The notes under the pieces were generated by a model, which was not told the origin of the DNA, did no database searches, and worked only from the letters and a program-made list of their open reading frames with translations. From Coprovicinus avistercoris (lineage in GTDB: Bacteria > Actinomycetota > Coriobacteriia > Coriobacteriales > Atopobiaceae), in assembly GCA_018714895.1 (NCBI GenBank), contig DVMQ01000001.1:1-48393 (forward strand): a stretch of DNA of 48,393 nt, given 5' to 3'. Positions 25,816-33,956 of this stretch are shown piece after piece. The position numbers and the translations under genes were made by a program. Numbering within the stretch: the stretch's first letter is position 1; each line of letters starts with the position of its first letter.

Positions 25816-26892
25816 TTAGTCCACCTCCTTCGTGTCGAGGAACAGCTCGGCGACATCGAGGAAGATGCCATCGCGATCAATGTCCTCATCGTTGGTGAGA
25901 AGAACTACTGAAAGCTTCTCATCGGTAAACCTCGATGCAATAGAAATGAATCCTGTTGCACCTCCGGTATGCCAAATCTCAGCATGGTTGGGAAGATGAC
26001 GTCCTCTCCCACTGGGAGCATTGTCTCGTCCCAAAAACAAACCCAAACCATACCCCGTAGGAGTACCATCCTGCAAGAGATAATCGCAAGTAAGAAGAGC
26101 TTTTGTCTCCGGCTTAATAAGTTCTGGCCCCTGATTATCGAACAGCCAGTGATGCCATTTCAGCATATCCTGCACGTTCGATGAGACATTGCCGTCGGCA
26201 AAACCAACCATCAGCATGTCATAGGGACGCACACCGAAAGATCCATCATCTTTGTGATAGTAGCCATTCACGAGCCATGGATCTCTGCTCACAAGATCAT
26301 CGGGTGCGTAGGAACGCTCCATGCCTAAAGGCCTTAAAACTTCCTGTTCCAGAAAATGACCGAAGCCCACACCTGTCAGCTTTCGAACAATTTCTCCAAG
26401 CATCACATAGGTTGAATTGGAGTAGGCCCACGAAGTGTCGGGCTCAAAGTCAGGACCTGCAAGCGTCTTGATGTAGTCGAGCACCTCATCAGCGTTAGCC
26501 TGCGCCAGAGCCATTACCTCCAGAGCAAATCCACCCTCAAAACCTTCTTCAAAATAATCGGGAATACCGGAGGTATGAGCCATCATCTGACGAGGGGTGA
26601 CCCGCTTCATATACTCAGGCATCTGTTCAAAAAACGGAGCTACGGGCGCATCCAAATCCAAAAGACCACGATCGGCAAGCATAAGGATGACCGTGCAACA
26701 CATCTGCTTGGTATTGGAAGCAATGATGAAGTTATCAGAAGGAGAGATTTTCTTACCCTCTGCTATGTCAGCGCAACCAAAGCCACCTTCATAAAGCAGC
26801 TCGCCTGCCTTCTCAACCGCAAGCGCAAAGCCCGGTGTTTTATCGCCTACGCCATGTGCAGCTGCAATAGCAGCAATCCTCTCTTCAAACAT
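25816..26892 (-). CDS. Beta-lactamase-fold serine hydrolase (class C/D-aminopeptidase-like)
   Basis: 358-residue protein of the serine beta-lactamase/PBP4*-type family. The SxxK motif is Ser59-Asn-Thr-Lys62, the Tyr motif is AYSNSTYVMLGEI, and a KTG-equivalent HTGG box occurs near residue 315. There is no signal peptide, so it should be cytoplasmic, unlike true beta-lactamases. Relatives include D-aminopeptidases, D-esterases and peptidoglycan-peptide hydrolases. The gene lies between an N-acyl-D-amino-acid deacylase and peptide permeases in one operon, so cleavage of imported peptides or amides with D-residues is the best guess. It begins eight bases after the deacylase gene. Antibiotic resistance is not implied. 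Confidence 0.83.
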   Translation of the reverse strand: MFEERIAAIAAAHGVGDKTPGFALAVEKAGELLYEGGFGCADIAEGKKISPSDNFIIASNTKQMCCTVILMLADRGLLDLDAPVAPFFEQMPEYMKRVTPRQMMAHTSGIPDYFEEGFEGGFALEVMALAQANADEVLDYIKTLAGPDFEPDTSWAYSNSTYVMLGEIVRKLTGVGFGHFLEQEVLRPLGMERSYAPDDLVSRDPWLVNGYYHKDDGSFGVRPYDMLMVGFADGNVSSNVQDMLKWHHWLFDNQGPELIKPETKALLTCDYLLQDGTPTGYGLGLFLGRDNAPSGRGRHLPNHAEIWHTGGATGFISIASRFTDEKLSVVLLTNDEDIDRDGIFLDVAELFLDTKEVD

Positions 26893-26900
26893 TGGTCTCC

Positions 26901-28319
26901 TTAGCCCTCAGTCTTCTCTGTATGCCTGCCAGCACCTGTCAAAACACAGCCGCTTAAAGCACCGGTGTCAGCGCCATCTTTCACTACGGTCACTCCACCC
27001 ACAAGCACTCGATCAATGCCTACAGGCGCCTTTAGCGGTTCATCGAAGGTAGAGCCATCTTCAATGAGCTCGGGATCAAAAATGACAATATCGGCATCTT
27101 TACCAGGCTCAATTGAACCCTTGGTTGCACTTAACCCCAAACGTTTTGCAGCTTGAAGGCTCATTTTTTTCAATGCTTGCATGAGCGTCAATGATTTTGT
27201 TCCACGCACGTAACGAGCGATAACTCGAGGGAACGATCCTGCAGCTCGTGGATGTGCCTCACCGGCATATACGCCGCCGTCTGAGCAAACAAGACCCAGC
27301 GGATTTACTATCGCTGCCTCAATTTCAGGCTCACGCATGGCAAAGCAGACGACGTTTTGCTCGGGATGCTGGCTGCGCACTTCTTCATAGGTCTCACGTG
27401 TAGCCCTCTGTCCACGATACGGTGGATATAAGAAGCGAATAGCGTCGTAGTCGCAACCCCACTTTGCACGCCAGTCCACATCAAAGACCGCCGATCCTAT
27501 GCCTGTGGAAAATGCGGTATAGGGATAGGTGTCATAACCAAATTGAGGGTTCTCTGCCATTTCTTGCTCGATAAAAGCAAGCGCTTCATCCATATAGCCA
27601 TAACCTGCAAGACTTGAGAGATGAGAAGCTTCTACACGAACCTGTGTCTTGCGTGACAAACGCGCCATTTCTTCAAGTGAGGCACGCGCGTCAGCACAGT
27701 CGGCACGAAAATGGATGGAGACAAAGGGATCAAGGTCGGCCACAGCAGAGACAACCTCATACATTTCTTCTTCGGTGATACCTGGATCGTATTCCAGACC
27801 AAACGAGACCCCCGCGCAACCAGCTTCAATTTGTTCACGCACTAATGCTGCGGCTTTGCGATATTGCTCTGGCGTTGCCTTATCGTAAGTGCCAAGACCC
27901 AACGACTGGCGATAGCTGTTGTAACCAGCAAGAATGAGGTAGTTCACAGGGGCGCCGCCCTTAGAGTTCACCCACTGAGAAAACGTTTGAAAACCTTGAG
28001 GTGATTCACCACAGTTACCAGCAACGCAGGTGGTAACCCCCATACGCGCCATAAGTCGACCAATGCCATACTCATCAGTTTCAGCAAGGTTCTCTTCATG
28101 CATGTGCACATCAATAAAACCAGGTGCTACTACATGACCCTTTGCGTCTATAACTTCAGAAGCATGATGAGTAAGGTAGTCGATACGATCCTCATTGGTT
28201 GTATCAACTATCTCTTCGATACAACCATCGTTAAGAGCAAGTGCTGCTGAAATAAAGGTGTCAGTAGCAAAATTTGGAATCCTGCCATTTACGATGAGCG
28301 TGTCGAATTCGTTGCTCAC
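26901..28319 (-). CDS. N-acyl-D-amino-acid deacylase (D-aminoacylase family)
   Basis: 472-residue amidohydrolase of the D-aminoacylase family, which frees D-amino acids from N-acyl forms or related amides. Seen: the metal HxH in GFIDVHMHEE (about residues 72-74), the metal-bridging cysteine in AGNCGES, histidines in SIHFRAD and EASHLSS, and the catalytic Asp in VCSDGG. The C-terminal GSIEPGKDADIVIFD closes the amidohydrolase beta-sandwich. It starts with GTG at 28319 and has only a weak ribosome site. It follows the peptide-binding protein gene after a 256-base gap holding a strong hairpin and is the second gene of the operon. Cytoplasmic, zinc-dependent. Dihydroorotase-like or dipeptidase activities are less likely. 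Confidence 0.85.
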   Translation of the reverse strand: MSNEFDTLIVNGRIPNFATDTFISAALALNDGCIEEIVDTTNEDRIDYLTHHASEVIDAKGHVVAPGFIDVHMHEENLAETDEYGIGRLMARMGVTTCVAGNCGESPQGFQTFSQWVNSKGGAPVNYLILAGYNSYRQSLGLGTYDKATPEQYRKAAALVREQIEAGCAGVSFGLEYDPGITEEEMYEVVSAVADLDPFVSIHFRADCADARASLEEMARLSRKTQVRVEASHLSSLAGYGYMDEALAFIEQEMAENPQFGYDTYPYTAFSTGIGSAVFDVDWRAKWGCDYDAIRFLYPPYRGQRATRETYEEVRSQHPEQNVVCFAMREPEIEAAIVNPLGLVCSDGGVYAGEAHPRAAGSFPRVIARYVRGTKSLTLMQALKKMSLQAAKRLGLSATKGSIEPGKDADIVIFDPELIEDGSTFDEPLKAPVGIDRVLVGGVTVVKDGADTGALSGCVLTGAGRHTEKTEG

Positions 28320-28468
28320 TGTTGTACCCCCGCATCATGTAAGAACGCGCAACCATTATTGGTAACGTGTCAGCCAGTAATTGACGATTTTGCTACAAGA
28401 GCAAATTTATCTGCAAACCGGGGCTGAAAGTTCTCGTTCACCTTGGTTGCTCTCTTTTTTCCGGAGTT

Positions 28469-28500
28469 GGCCTCCCTAAGGACCAATCCTTAGGGAGGCC
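28469..28500 (-). other. Intercistronic hairpin between binding-protein and deacylase genes
   Basis: GGCCTCCCTAAGGA (28469-28482), CCAA loop, TCCTTAGGGAGGCC (28487-28500): a perfect 14-bp stem. On the minus strand it is followed by AACTCCGGAAAA, not a T-run, so it is not a standard terminator. Such a hairpin after a solute-binding-protein gene may protect the upstream mRNA from 3' exonucleases, or act as a partial stop. Confidence 0.8.
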
Positions 28501-28575
28501 TCATGTCAAAACACGTTGTGTTATATGCCAGGCATACTGCTCGGAAACCTCATCCCCTACTAGAAGGTTTCTTCG

Positions 28576-30168
28576 TTATTCAGAAACACCTGCATCGGCA
28601 AGGAAGAGACGGCCGTCGTTAGTAACGTGAACGCCCGTAATGATGTTCTTAGCAGCAATGGCATACTTGTCAGCAAACAGAGAAATGGCCTTAAAGCGGG
28701 TTGCCAGAAGATCCTGGAAGTTTGCATAGGCTGCAATACGCTCTTCGTTGTTAGCGGTCTGACGTGCCACCGTAAGAGCCTCGGTAATCTCAGCATCTTC
28801 CCATGGATAGCCAGAAGAAGGCGTAAAGACGCTGTAGAGAATATCGGGATCGAGCCATACGAAGTTACGAGAACCCATCGTAAAGTCGTTAGCCTCCATG
28901 GAAGCCTTAATGTAGGCGGCCTCCTGCTCAACAATCTGAGCATCGATGCCAACATTCTTCAGTTGCTGCTGAATGACAGGAGCTGCATTCTTAAGAGAAG
29001 CGCGGTCAGAAGGAATGAGCATCTCGAAGGAGAGGGGCTCGCCGTCTTTCTCAACAATGCCGTCGCCATCGGAATCAGACCAGCCAGCATCAGCAAGTGC
29101 CTTACGTGCGCGATCGGGATCGAAGGCAAGCTCGCCAGCAAGCTTTTCCTCCTCCTCGGCTGAATAGCAGGCCTGTGCAGAAGAAATATAGCCATAGGTA
29201 GGTGTTACCAGACCATCAAGTGTTGACTGAATCTCATCACGATCGATGGCATAGGTTATGGCTTGACGTACAGCAATATCAGCAAGAGGACCAGACTCGG
29301 TCTGCATGTACAGATAGCTCACGCCGGCTTGCTCATAGTCGAAGAGTTGGACATCTTCATTACCCTCAAGCTCTGCATAGGACGAAGTGGGTACGTCGAA
29401 GATCAAATCGACACCGCCAGACTCCACCTCAGAAACGCGGGTAAATTCATCGGGAATAAAACGAATAACGATCTTATCAAAGGCAAATGCGCCCTTATTC
29501 TCAACAAACTCGTTCTGAGTCTTGTAGTTCTCATTCTTTACAAAGGTAATTTGAGAACCCTGCTCCCAGTTCTCCACAACATAAGGACCGTTTGCTACAG
29601 GAGCACGGTTGAACTCGGCGTCATCAGTGATGGCAGCCACATCTACAATGCCGCTATAGGTGTTGGAGAGCGGCGTAATAAAATACGGAGCCGGTACTGA
29701 CATGTGGAAAACAAGGGTGCGGTTATCAGGAACCTCAACAGAGGCAACATCAGCATAGTCTGATGAATATGGAGAAATCTCAAGATAGCGATCGAGCGAT
29801 GCCTTATAGGCATTGGCATCAAGCGCATCACCATTCGAGAACTTTGCATCCTCGGGGAGCACGATGGTGTACGTAAGGCCATCCTCAGAAGCCTCAAAAG
29901 ACTCTGCAAAGGCGGGGCTCACCTGAGAGAGATCGTCGGAATAGTTTAACAGGGGTTCATAAATGAGCCAGTGGACGTAGTTCTCCCATGTAATCTGCTG
30001 AATATCAAGGCCTTCAGGCTCATCCTGAATTCCGATGGTGAGGGTACCCTCAGCTGCCTGAGAGCTACCTGAACCGGACCCTGAACAACCAGCAAGTGCT
30101 GCCGCTCCTCCGGCGGCTGCAAGAGCGGCAAAAAACTGGCGACGTGTGGTAACAACGCGATGCTTCAC
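28576..30168 (-). CDS. oppA: Peptide-binding lipoprotein (SBP family 5), twin-arginine leader
   Basis: 530-residue solute-binding protein of an Opp/Dpp importer. The leader has TTRRQFFAAL (Arg9, Arg10), a weak Tat-type signal, then an Ala-rich core and lipobox LAGC with lipid Cys28. The mature start is Gly/Ser-rich. Family 5 features follow: GLDIQQITWENYVHWLIYEP, LTYTIVLPEDAKFSNGD and late DPDILYSVFTPSSGYPW. It sits on the outer membrane face and delivers peptides to the permease pair. GTG start at 30168 with GGAGGAGG before it. First gene of the operon; a dyad at 30221-30244 lies in its promoter region. The associated deacylase and serine hydrolase suggest N-acylated or D-residue peptides as cargo. 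Confidence 0.92.
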   Translation of the reverse strand: MKHRVVTTRRQFFAALAAAGGAAALAGCSGSGSGSSQAAEGTLTIGIQDEPEGLDIQQITWENYVHWLIYEPLLNYSDDLSQVSPAFAESFEASEDGLTYTIVLPEDAKFSNGDALDANAYKASLDRYLEISPYSSDYADVASVEVPDNRTLVFHMSVPAPYFITPLSNTYSGIVDVAAITDDAEFNRAPVANGPYVVENWEQGSQITFVKNENYKTQNEFVENKGAFAFDKIVIRFIPDEFTRVSEVESGGVDLIFDVPTSSYAELEGNEDVQLFDYEQAGVSYLYMQTESGPLADIAVRQAITYAIDRDEIQSTLDGLVTPTYGYISSAQACYSAEEEEKLAGELAFDPDRARKALADAGWSDSDGDGIVEKDGEPLSFEMLIPSDRASLKNAAPVIQQQLKNVGIDAQIVEQEAAYIKASMEANDFTMGSRNFVWLDPDILYSVFTPSSGYPWEDAEITEALTVARQTANNEERIAAYANFQDLLATRFKAISLFADKYAIAAKNIITGVHVTNDGRLFLADAGVSE

Positions 30169-30220
30169 GAGTTGCCTCCTCCAATTCCAAGCATTCCGTC
30201 AGCCCCAACGGTGACGGTCA

Positions 30221-30244
30221 ATGCACATGATGCCTATCATGCAT
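30221..30244 (-). promoter_or_regulatory. Palindrome in the oppA promoter region, candidate operator
   Basis: CATGAT (30226-30231), GCCT, ATCATG (30236-30241): a perfect 6-bp dyad, with ATG/CAT pairing further out. It lies about 55 bases upstream of the GTG start. On the minus strand a TTGAAA hexamer (-35-like) precedes it, with TGATAG overlapping it as a poor -10. A repressor site is the simplest reading. Confidence 0.4.
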
Positions 30245-30269
30245 ATCTGAAAAATGTTTCAAATAAGTT

Positions 30270-30326
30270 ACACGGTTTTGCATACCACTTCGTAAAACAT
30301 GTACCGAAGTGTAAAAAACACCGTGT
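30270..30326 (-). terminator. Nested hairpin directly after folC
   Basis: Outer arms ACACGGT (30270-30276)/ACCGTGT (30320-30326) enclose inner arms CACTTCG (30286-30292)/CGAAGTG (30305-30311). It begins within the folC stop codon and is followed on the minus strand by AACTTATTTG. It may end the folate transcript before the oppA promoter, though the T-run is weak. Confidence 0.5.
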
Positions 30327-31750
30327 TAACGCAGTGCTCCGATAATCTCTCCCGCCAAGGAAATCGACCCACACGCAATAAACGGTTCATCGGTAAGCGA
30401 GTCCAAAGCACGTCCCACGTTGTCAAAAACTGCTTGAGGTGTGGCCTGATGTGCTTCGAATATTTGAGCCAATTGATGGGCAGGCAGGGCTCGCGCAGAT
30501 GCTGTAGCTGTGACATACACGCGAGGAAATGCTCCTGCGAGTAGCTCACAAATACCTTCAACGTCCTTATCGGCAAAAACAGCAACGAGCAGAGCAGGAC
30601 GACGAGCTACATCGGGTTCTATTGCGTCAAGCGCCGACAGAAAAGCACGGATTGACTGGGGGTTATGGCAGGCATCAACCAGCACAAGCGGCTCAGCGCG
30701 CACCACATCAAATCTTCCAGGAGTGGGACACAAAACGATGGACTGCTCAAGCTGCTCATTATTCAATGCGCGACCAAGAAACACCTCGGCAAGTGCGATG
30801 GCGCATGCAATATTGCCAGCTTGATATGCCGGTTTGAGAGAGCCTACGGTCTCATAAAGAGCAAAAGGTGTTTCTACGCGCTCAATAAGCGTATCTCCAA
30901 TACGGTGTGGCATATGGGTATTATGCCAACGAACTACAGGATACGAACGGGTATCACGCGCCTGACCCTTCTCAAGGATGCCTGGCGCATCGCATGTCTC
31001 ATAAGGACGAACAAGTGTTGGTGTAACTCCTTGCTGAGCACACTGATTAAGAAAGACATCCTCAACAGAGGTGGGTGTAGAAGTGCCCGCTCCTAGCACA
31101 CAGGCGCGTCCAGGTTTGATAACCGCTGCTTTTTCTGAAGCAATCTCTTCAAGCGTATCGCCAAGAATACGCATGTGGTCAAGGCCGACACCAGTTACCG
31201 CAACCGCCTCAATTGATTCCACAGCAGAGGTTGCATCCCAACGGCCTCCCATGCCGCATTCAAGCACTGCAACATCCACCTGAGCATCGGCAAATATGCA
31301 GACCGCTCCTACGGTGAGGAGATCAAACTCTGTTATATCGTATGGACGCTCGCCAGTGTCTCTGCGGCGACTATTCACACGTTTGCCCGCTTCCATTGCA
31401 AGAGCAATGCCTCGAGCAAACAACTCCTCAGAGATGGGTTTGCCATCTATTTCCATACGCTCGGTATACGAAACAAGCTCTGGTGACGTATACAAAGCCA
31501 CCCGAAAACCCTCGCCTGCTAAGATTGCTGCCGTATAGCGAGAAGTTGATGTTTTCCCATTGGTACCAACCACTTGCACGCTGCGAAACGCTCGGTCGGG
31601 ATGAGCAAGCTCTGCAAGCATGTCCTCGACGGTTTCAAGCAGAGGACTTATTCCAAAACGTCCAACGCCTTTGAGAGTTGCAAGTGCCTCTTCATAACTC
31701 ATCGCCGGAACTTCAAACGGCGAACACCAAGACAGAGTGCTTTTACTCAT
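30326..31750 (-). CDS. folC: Folylpolyglutamate/dihydrofolate synthase
   Basis: 474-residue Mur-ligase-type enzyme that adds glutamate to dihydropteroate and/or to folates, trapping them in the cell. The P-loop is VVGTNGKTSTSRYT, followed by TSPELVSYTERM, the LECGMGGRWDATS motif and VTGVGLDHMRILGDT. A late VLVDACHNPQSIRAF marks the C-terminal domain. The ATG at 31750 follows GGAGGA and overlaps the folE stop by four bases (ATGA), so coupling is likely. Last gene of a folate run fchA-folD-folE-folC. The start is slightly long compared with the usual 420-450 residues, with an N-terminal extension of about 15 residues. Whether it has both activities cannot be told by eye. Confidence 0.94.
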   Translation of the reverse strand: MSKSTLSWCSPFEVPAMSYEEALATLKGVGRFGISPLLETVEDMLAELAHPDRAFRSVQVVGTNGKTSTSRYTAAILAGEGFRVALYTSPELVSYTERMEIDGKPISEELFARGIALAMEAGKRVNSRRRDTGERPYDITEFDLLTVGAVCIFADAQVDVAVLECGMGGRWDATSAVESIEAVAVTGVGLDHMRILGDTLEEIASEKAAVIKPGRACVLGAGTSTPTSVEDVFLNQCAQQGVTPTLVRPYETCDAPGILEKGQARDTRSYPVVRWHNTHMPHRIGDTLIERVETPFALYETVGSLKPAYQAGNIACAIALAEVFLGRALNNEQLEQSIVLCPTPGRFDVVRAEPLVLVDACHNPQSIRAFLSALDAIEPDVARRPALLVAVFADKDVEGICELLAGAFPRVYVTATASARALPAHQLAQIFEAHQATPQAVFDNVGRALDSLTDEPFIACGSISLAGEIIGALR

Positions 31751-32367
31751 GCACGTCCTCCGAGACCAATCAAGCGCAAAGCTTCCTGACGCGAACGCGC
31801 ATCTCGACGCAGACCGCCACGCACAGCAGAGGTAACAGTTAAAGCTCCTGCGCTCCGAACACCACGCATTGTCATGCAGGTATGTTCTGCCTCAAGCACC
31901 ACCAGTACGCCAAGTGGATCAAGTGATCTCACCAACGCATCGGCAATTTGAGAAGTAAGGCGCTCTTGTAGCTGCAAACGATGGGCATAGCCTTCTACAC
32001 ACCGAGCAATCTTTGAGAGCCCTGTAATCCGACCATCTCGAGGGATATAGGCAACATGCGCTTTGCCCACAAAGGGCAGCAAATGATGCTCACAGAGGGA
32101 GGAAAAGGGAATGTCTTTTACAATAACCAATTCCTCATTTCCCTCTTCTCGAAATTGCTTGAGCAAATGGGCGCCGGGATCTTCCCATTGACCAGAGAGA
32201 ATTTCTGCAGCAGCACGAGCCACTCGATCAGGGGTTTCCACTAAACCAGGGCGATCGGGATTCTCACCCATAGCACACAGAAGCTCCCGCACAGCAGCGC
32301 GTGCACGCGGAAGATCTATTGGGGAAAACTCCTGCTCATCTCCGGTGTTGGCATCTGTATTTGTCAC
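31747..32367 (-). CDS. folE: GTP cyclohydrolase I
   Basis: 206-residue FolE, which opens GTP to dihydroneopterin triphosphate, the first step of folate synthesis. Zinc ligands are seen: Cys and His in SLCEHHLLPF and Cys in EHTCMTMRGV. Other signatures are ENPDRPGLVETPDRVA and the GRITGLSKIARCVEGYA helix. It starts with GTG at 32367, which overlaps the folD TGA stop (GTGA), and its own stop overlaps the folC ATG, so the three genes are translationally linked. It is a homodecamer of dimers in relatives. Ordinary length. The first 20 residues are a short polar lead-in. Confidence 0.96.
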   Translation of the reverse strand: MTNTDANTGDEQEFSPIDLPRARAAVRELLCAMGENPDRPGLVETPDRVARAAAEILSGQWEDPGAHLLKQFREEGNEELVIVKDIPFSSLCEHHLLPFVGKAHVAYIPRDGRITGLSKIARCVEGYAHRLQLQERLTSQIADALVRSLDPLGVLVVLEAEHTCMTMRGVRSAGALTVTSAVRGGLRRDARSRQEALRLIGLGGRA

Positions 32368-33224
32368 TGCGAGTCCACCATTCTTTCAGCTGCTTCTACA
32401 ACATGTGAGGCAAGGACGGCCGTCGTTATTGATCCAACTCCTCCTGGAACAGGTGAAACCGCCGCCACAAGAGGATCTACCTGATCGTGGGCAACGTCAC
32501 CTACGAGGCTTCCAAGATTTTCATCCCAATTTGTTCCCACATCAATGATGGTTTGGCCAGGTTGTACACACGTGGCATCTATCAAGCCTGCCCTACCAAC
32601 TGCGGCAACAACAATATCAGCCTGACGAAGAACTTCGGCAAGATTATTGGTTCGGGAATGACACAAAGTAACTGTTGCATTACGACCGAGCAGCAAGAGC
32701 GCAAGAGGACGACCTACCACAAGCGATCGACCAACTACTGCAACTCGTTTTCCGGAGAGCTCGATATGGTAGAAGTCAAGCAATTCCATTACTGCAGCTG
32801 CAGTACAAGGCGGAAATCCTGTATCAAATCCGCAAAAAACGCCAGCAAGCGATCCGGGCGTAATGCCATCGATATCTTTCGAACTTGAGAGACGCTCACA
32901 TGCCGAGCGCTCATCAAGATGAGCAGGCAATGGACGCAGCAACAAACAACCATGAACCGACGCGTCTGCATTTACCACATCAATCGCTTGCTCAAGATCA
33001 TCTTGAGAACAATTTTCATCAAGTACGGTGCGATGCACCACGATACCAAGGCGCTCAGCGCGACGTGAAGCCGCTCGCTCATATGCAATATCATCTGGTC
33101 GCTCGCCCACACGCACAATAGCAAGACCCGGAGTTATACCCGCTTGCTCAAGTGCTTCTATGCGCCCGGCTAAACGCTCACAAAGCGCGGTTGCCACAGG
33201 AGCACCGCGGAGCAGTGTTGCCAT
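32364..33224 (-). CDS. folD: FolD-type methylene-THF dehydrogenase, probably without cyclohydrolase activity
   Basis: 286-residue FolD-family protein. NADP-fold signatures are clear: VAVVGRSLVVGRPLA, TVTLCHSRT, IVVAAVGRAGLI and PVPGGVGSIT. Two active-site positions are changed. After the conserved Tyr48 the family has YxxxK; here it reads YERAA, so the lysine needed for cyclohydrolase chemistry (Lys56 in the human enzyme) is Ala52. The GxxxQLPLP motif reads GCLLLRPLP, so the partner Gln is Leu96. The KDIDG Asp119 is kept. A dehydrogenase-only enzyme is likely. The cyclohydrolase FchA is encoded two bases upstream, a fitting substitute. Ribosome site GAGAGGG. Overlaps folE. Biochemistry would be needed to prove loss of one activity. 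Confidence 0.92.
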   Translation of the reverse strand: MATLLRGAPVATALCERLAGRIEALEQAGITPGLAIVRVGERPDDIAYERAASRRAERLGIVVHRTVLDENCSQDDLEQAIDVVNADASVHGCLLLRPLPAHLDERSACERLSSSKDIDGITPGSLAGVFCGFDTGFPPCTAAAVMELLDFYHIELSGKRVAVVGRSLVVGRPLALLLLGRNATVTLCHSRTNNLAEVLRQADIVVAAVGRAGLIDATCVQPGQTIIDVGTNWDENLGSLVGDVAHDQVDPLVAAVSPVPGGVGSITTAVLASHVVEAAERMVDSQ

Positions 33225-33226
33225 AC

Positions 33227-33859
33227 CTAGTCCCTCTCACGAAGTCTGTCATTCACATGAACATACACGCTATGAGCCCGAGTGCCAAATTCTGATAGTT
33301 GGGCATCAATATCTTCTTCTACAGCTGCAGCAAATTCGCGATCTGCCAACGAGCCTGAATTAACAAAAACATTGAGTGCCGCACACTCTAAGGCAGCTGC
33401 TGCCAAAGAAGCTGCACATCCCACATCCGACTGGAGCATCTTGGTGCCTTTTATAGAAAGCTCCTCAAGAAACGGCACTATTTTGCAGATACATCCAACC
33501 ACTTTACGCGGAACCTCAAGAGCACCACGCGTAGCTTCTTCAAGAACGGCAGGTTTTGTTGGATCGCTGGCGGGAAGAGCATATGCGCGAGAAAGGGGCT
33601 CAAAAGCCTGTGCATCGGCATCCATAAGGGTAACAAGCTCCTCGGAAAGCTCATTGAGATGGTTGACTGCCCTCTGAACATCTTCCTCATATTCAGCGTA
33701 TTTACGCTTCCCGAGCGTATATTGGCCAGTCATTGCACCCAGAGCTGCACTCAGTGCGCCAACGTAAGCAGCTACCGCGCCTCCACCAGGTGTAGGCGCT
33801 TTTTCCGCAACCGCATATACAAATTGCGAACAACTCTTATTCGCAAGCTCATGTGACAT
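33227..33859 (-). CDS. fchA: Methenyl-THF cyclohydrolase/formimido-THF cyclodeaminase (FchA)
   Basis: 210-residue protein of the FTCD-C/FchA family, which interconverts methenyl- and 10-formyl-tetrahydrofolate (cyclohydrolase) or removes ammonia from formimino-THF. The N-terminal signature APTPGGGAVAAYVGALSAALG is complete, with GKRKYAEYEEDV and the SDVGCAASLAAAALECA helix typical of the all-helical fold. It starts the folD-folE-folC run, ending two bases before folD. Because FolD has lost its cyclohydrolase residues, FchA probably supplies that step here, as in some acetogens and methylotrophs. No histidine-degradation genes are nearby, which argues against the cyclodeaminase role. AAGGGG precedes the ATG. 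Confidence 0.9.
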   Translation of the reverse strand: MSHELANKSCSQFVYAVAEKAPTPGGGAVAAYVGALSAALGAMTGQYTLGKRKYAEYEEDVQRAVNHLNELSEELVTLMDADAQAFEPLSRAYALPASDPTKPAVLEEATRGALEVPRKVVGCICKIVPFLEELSIKGTKMLQSDVGCAASLAAAALECAALNVFVNSGSLADREFAAAVEEDIDAQLSEFGTRAHSVYVHVNDRLRERD

Positions 33860-33956
33860 AAGCTAACCCCTTCAACGGCAGTGCTTTAGCAATACTGTCC
33901 AAGCTTAATGAATGAAATATACCTTCACATAATAAAAATGACATTTCTGATGCTCG

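Noticed and set aside
25816..26892. Beta-lactamase resistance gene
   Set aside because: No signal peptide, and it is embedded in a peptide-uptake operon; a D-peptide hydrolase role fits better.
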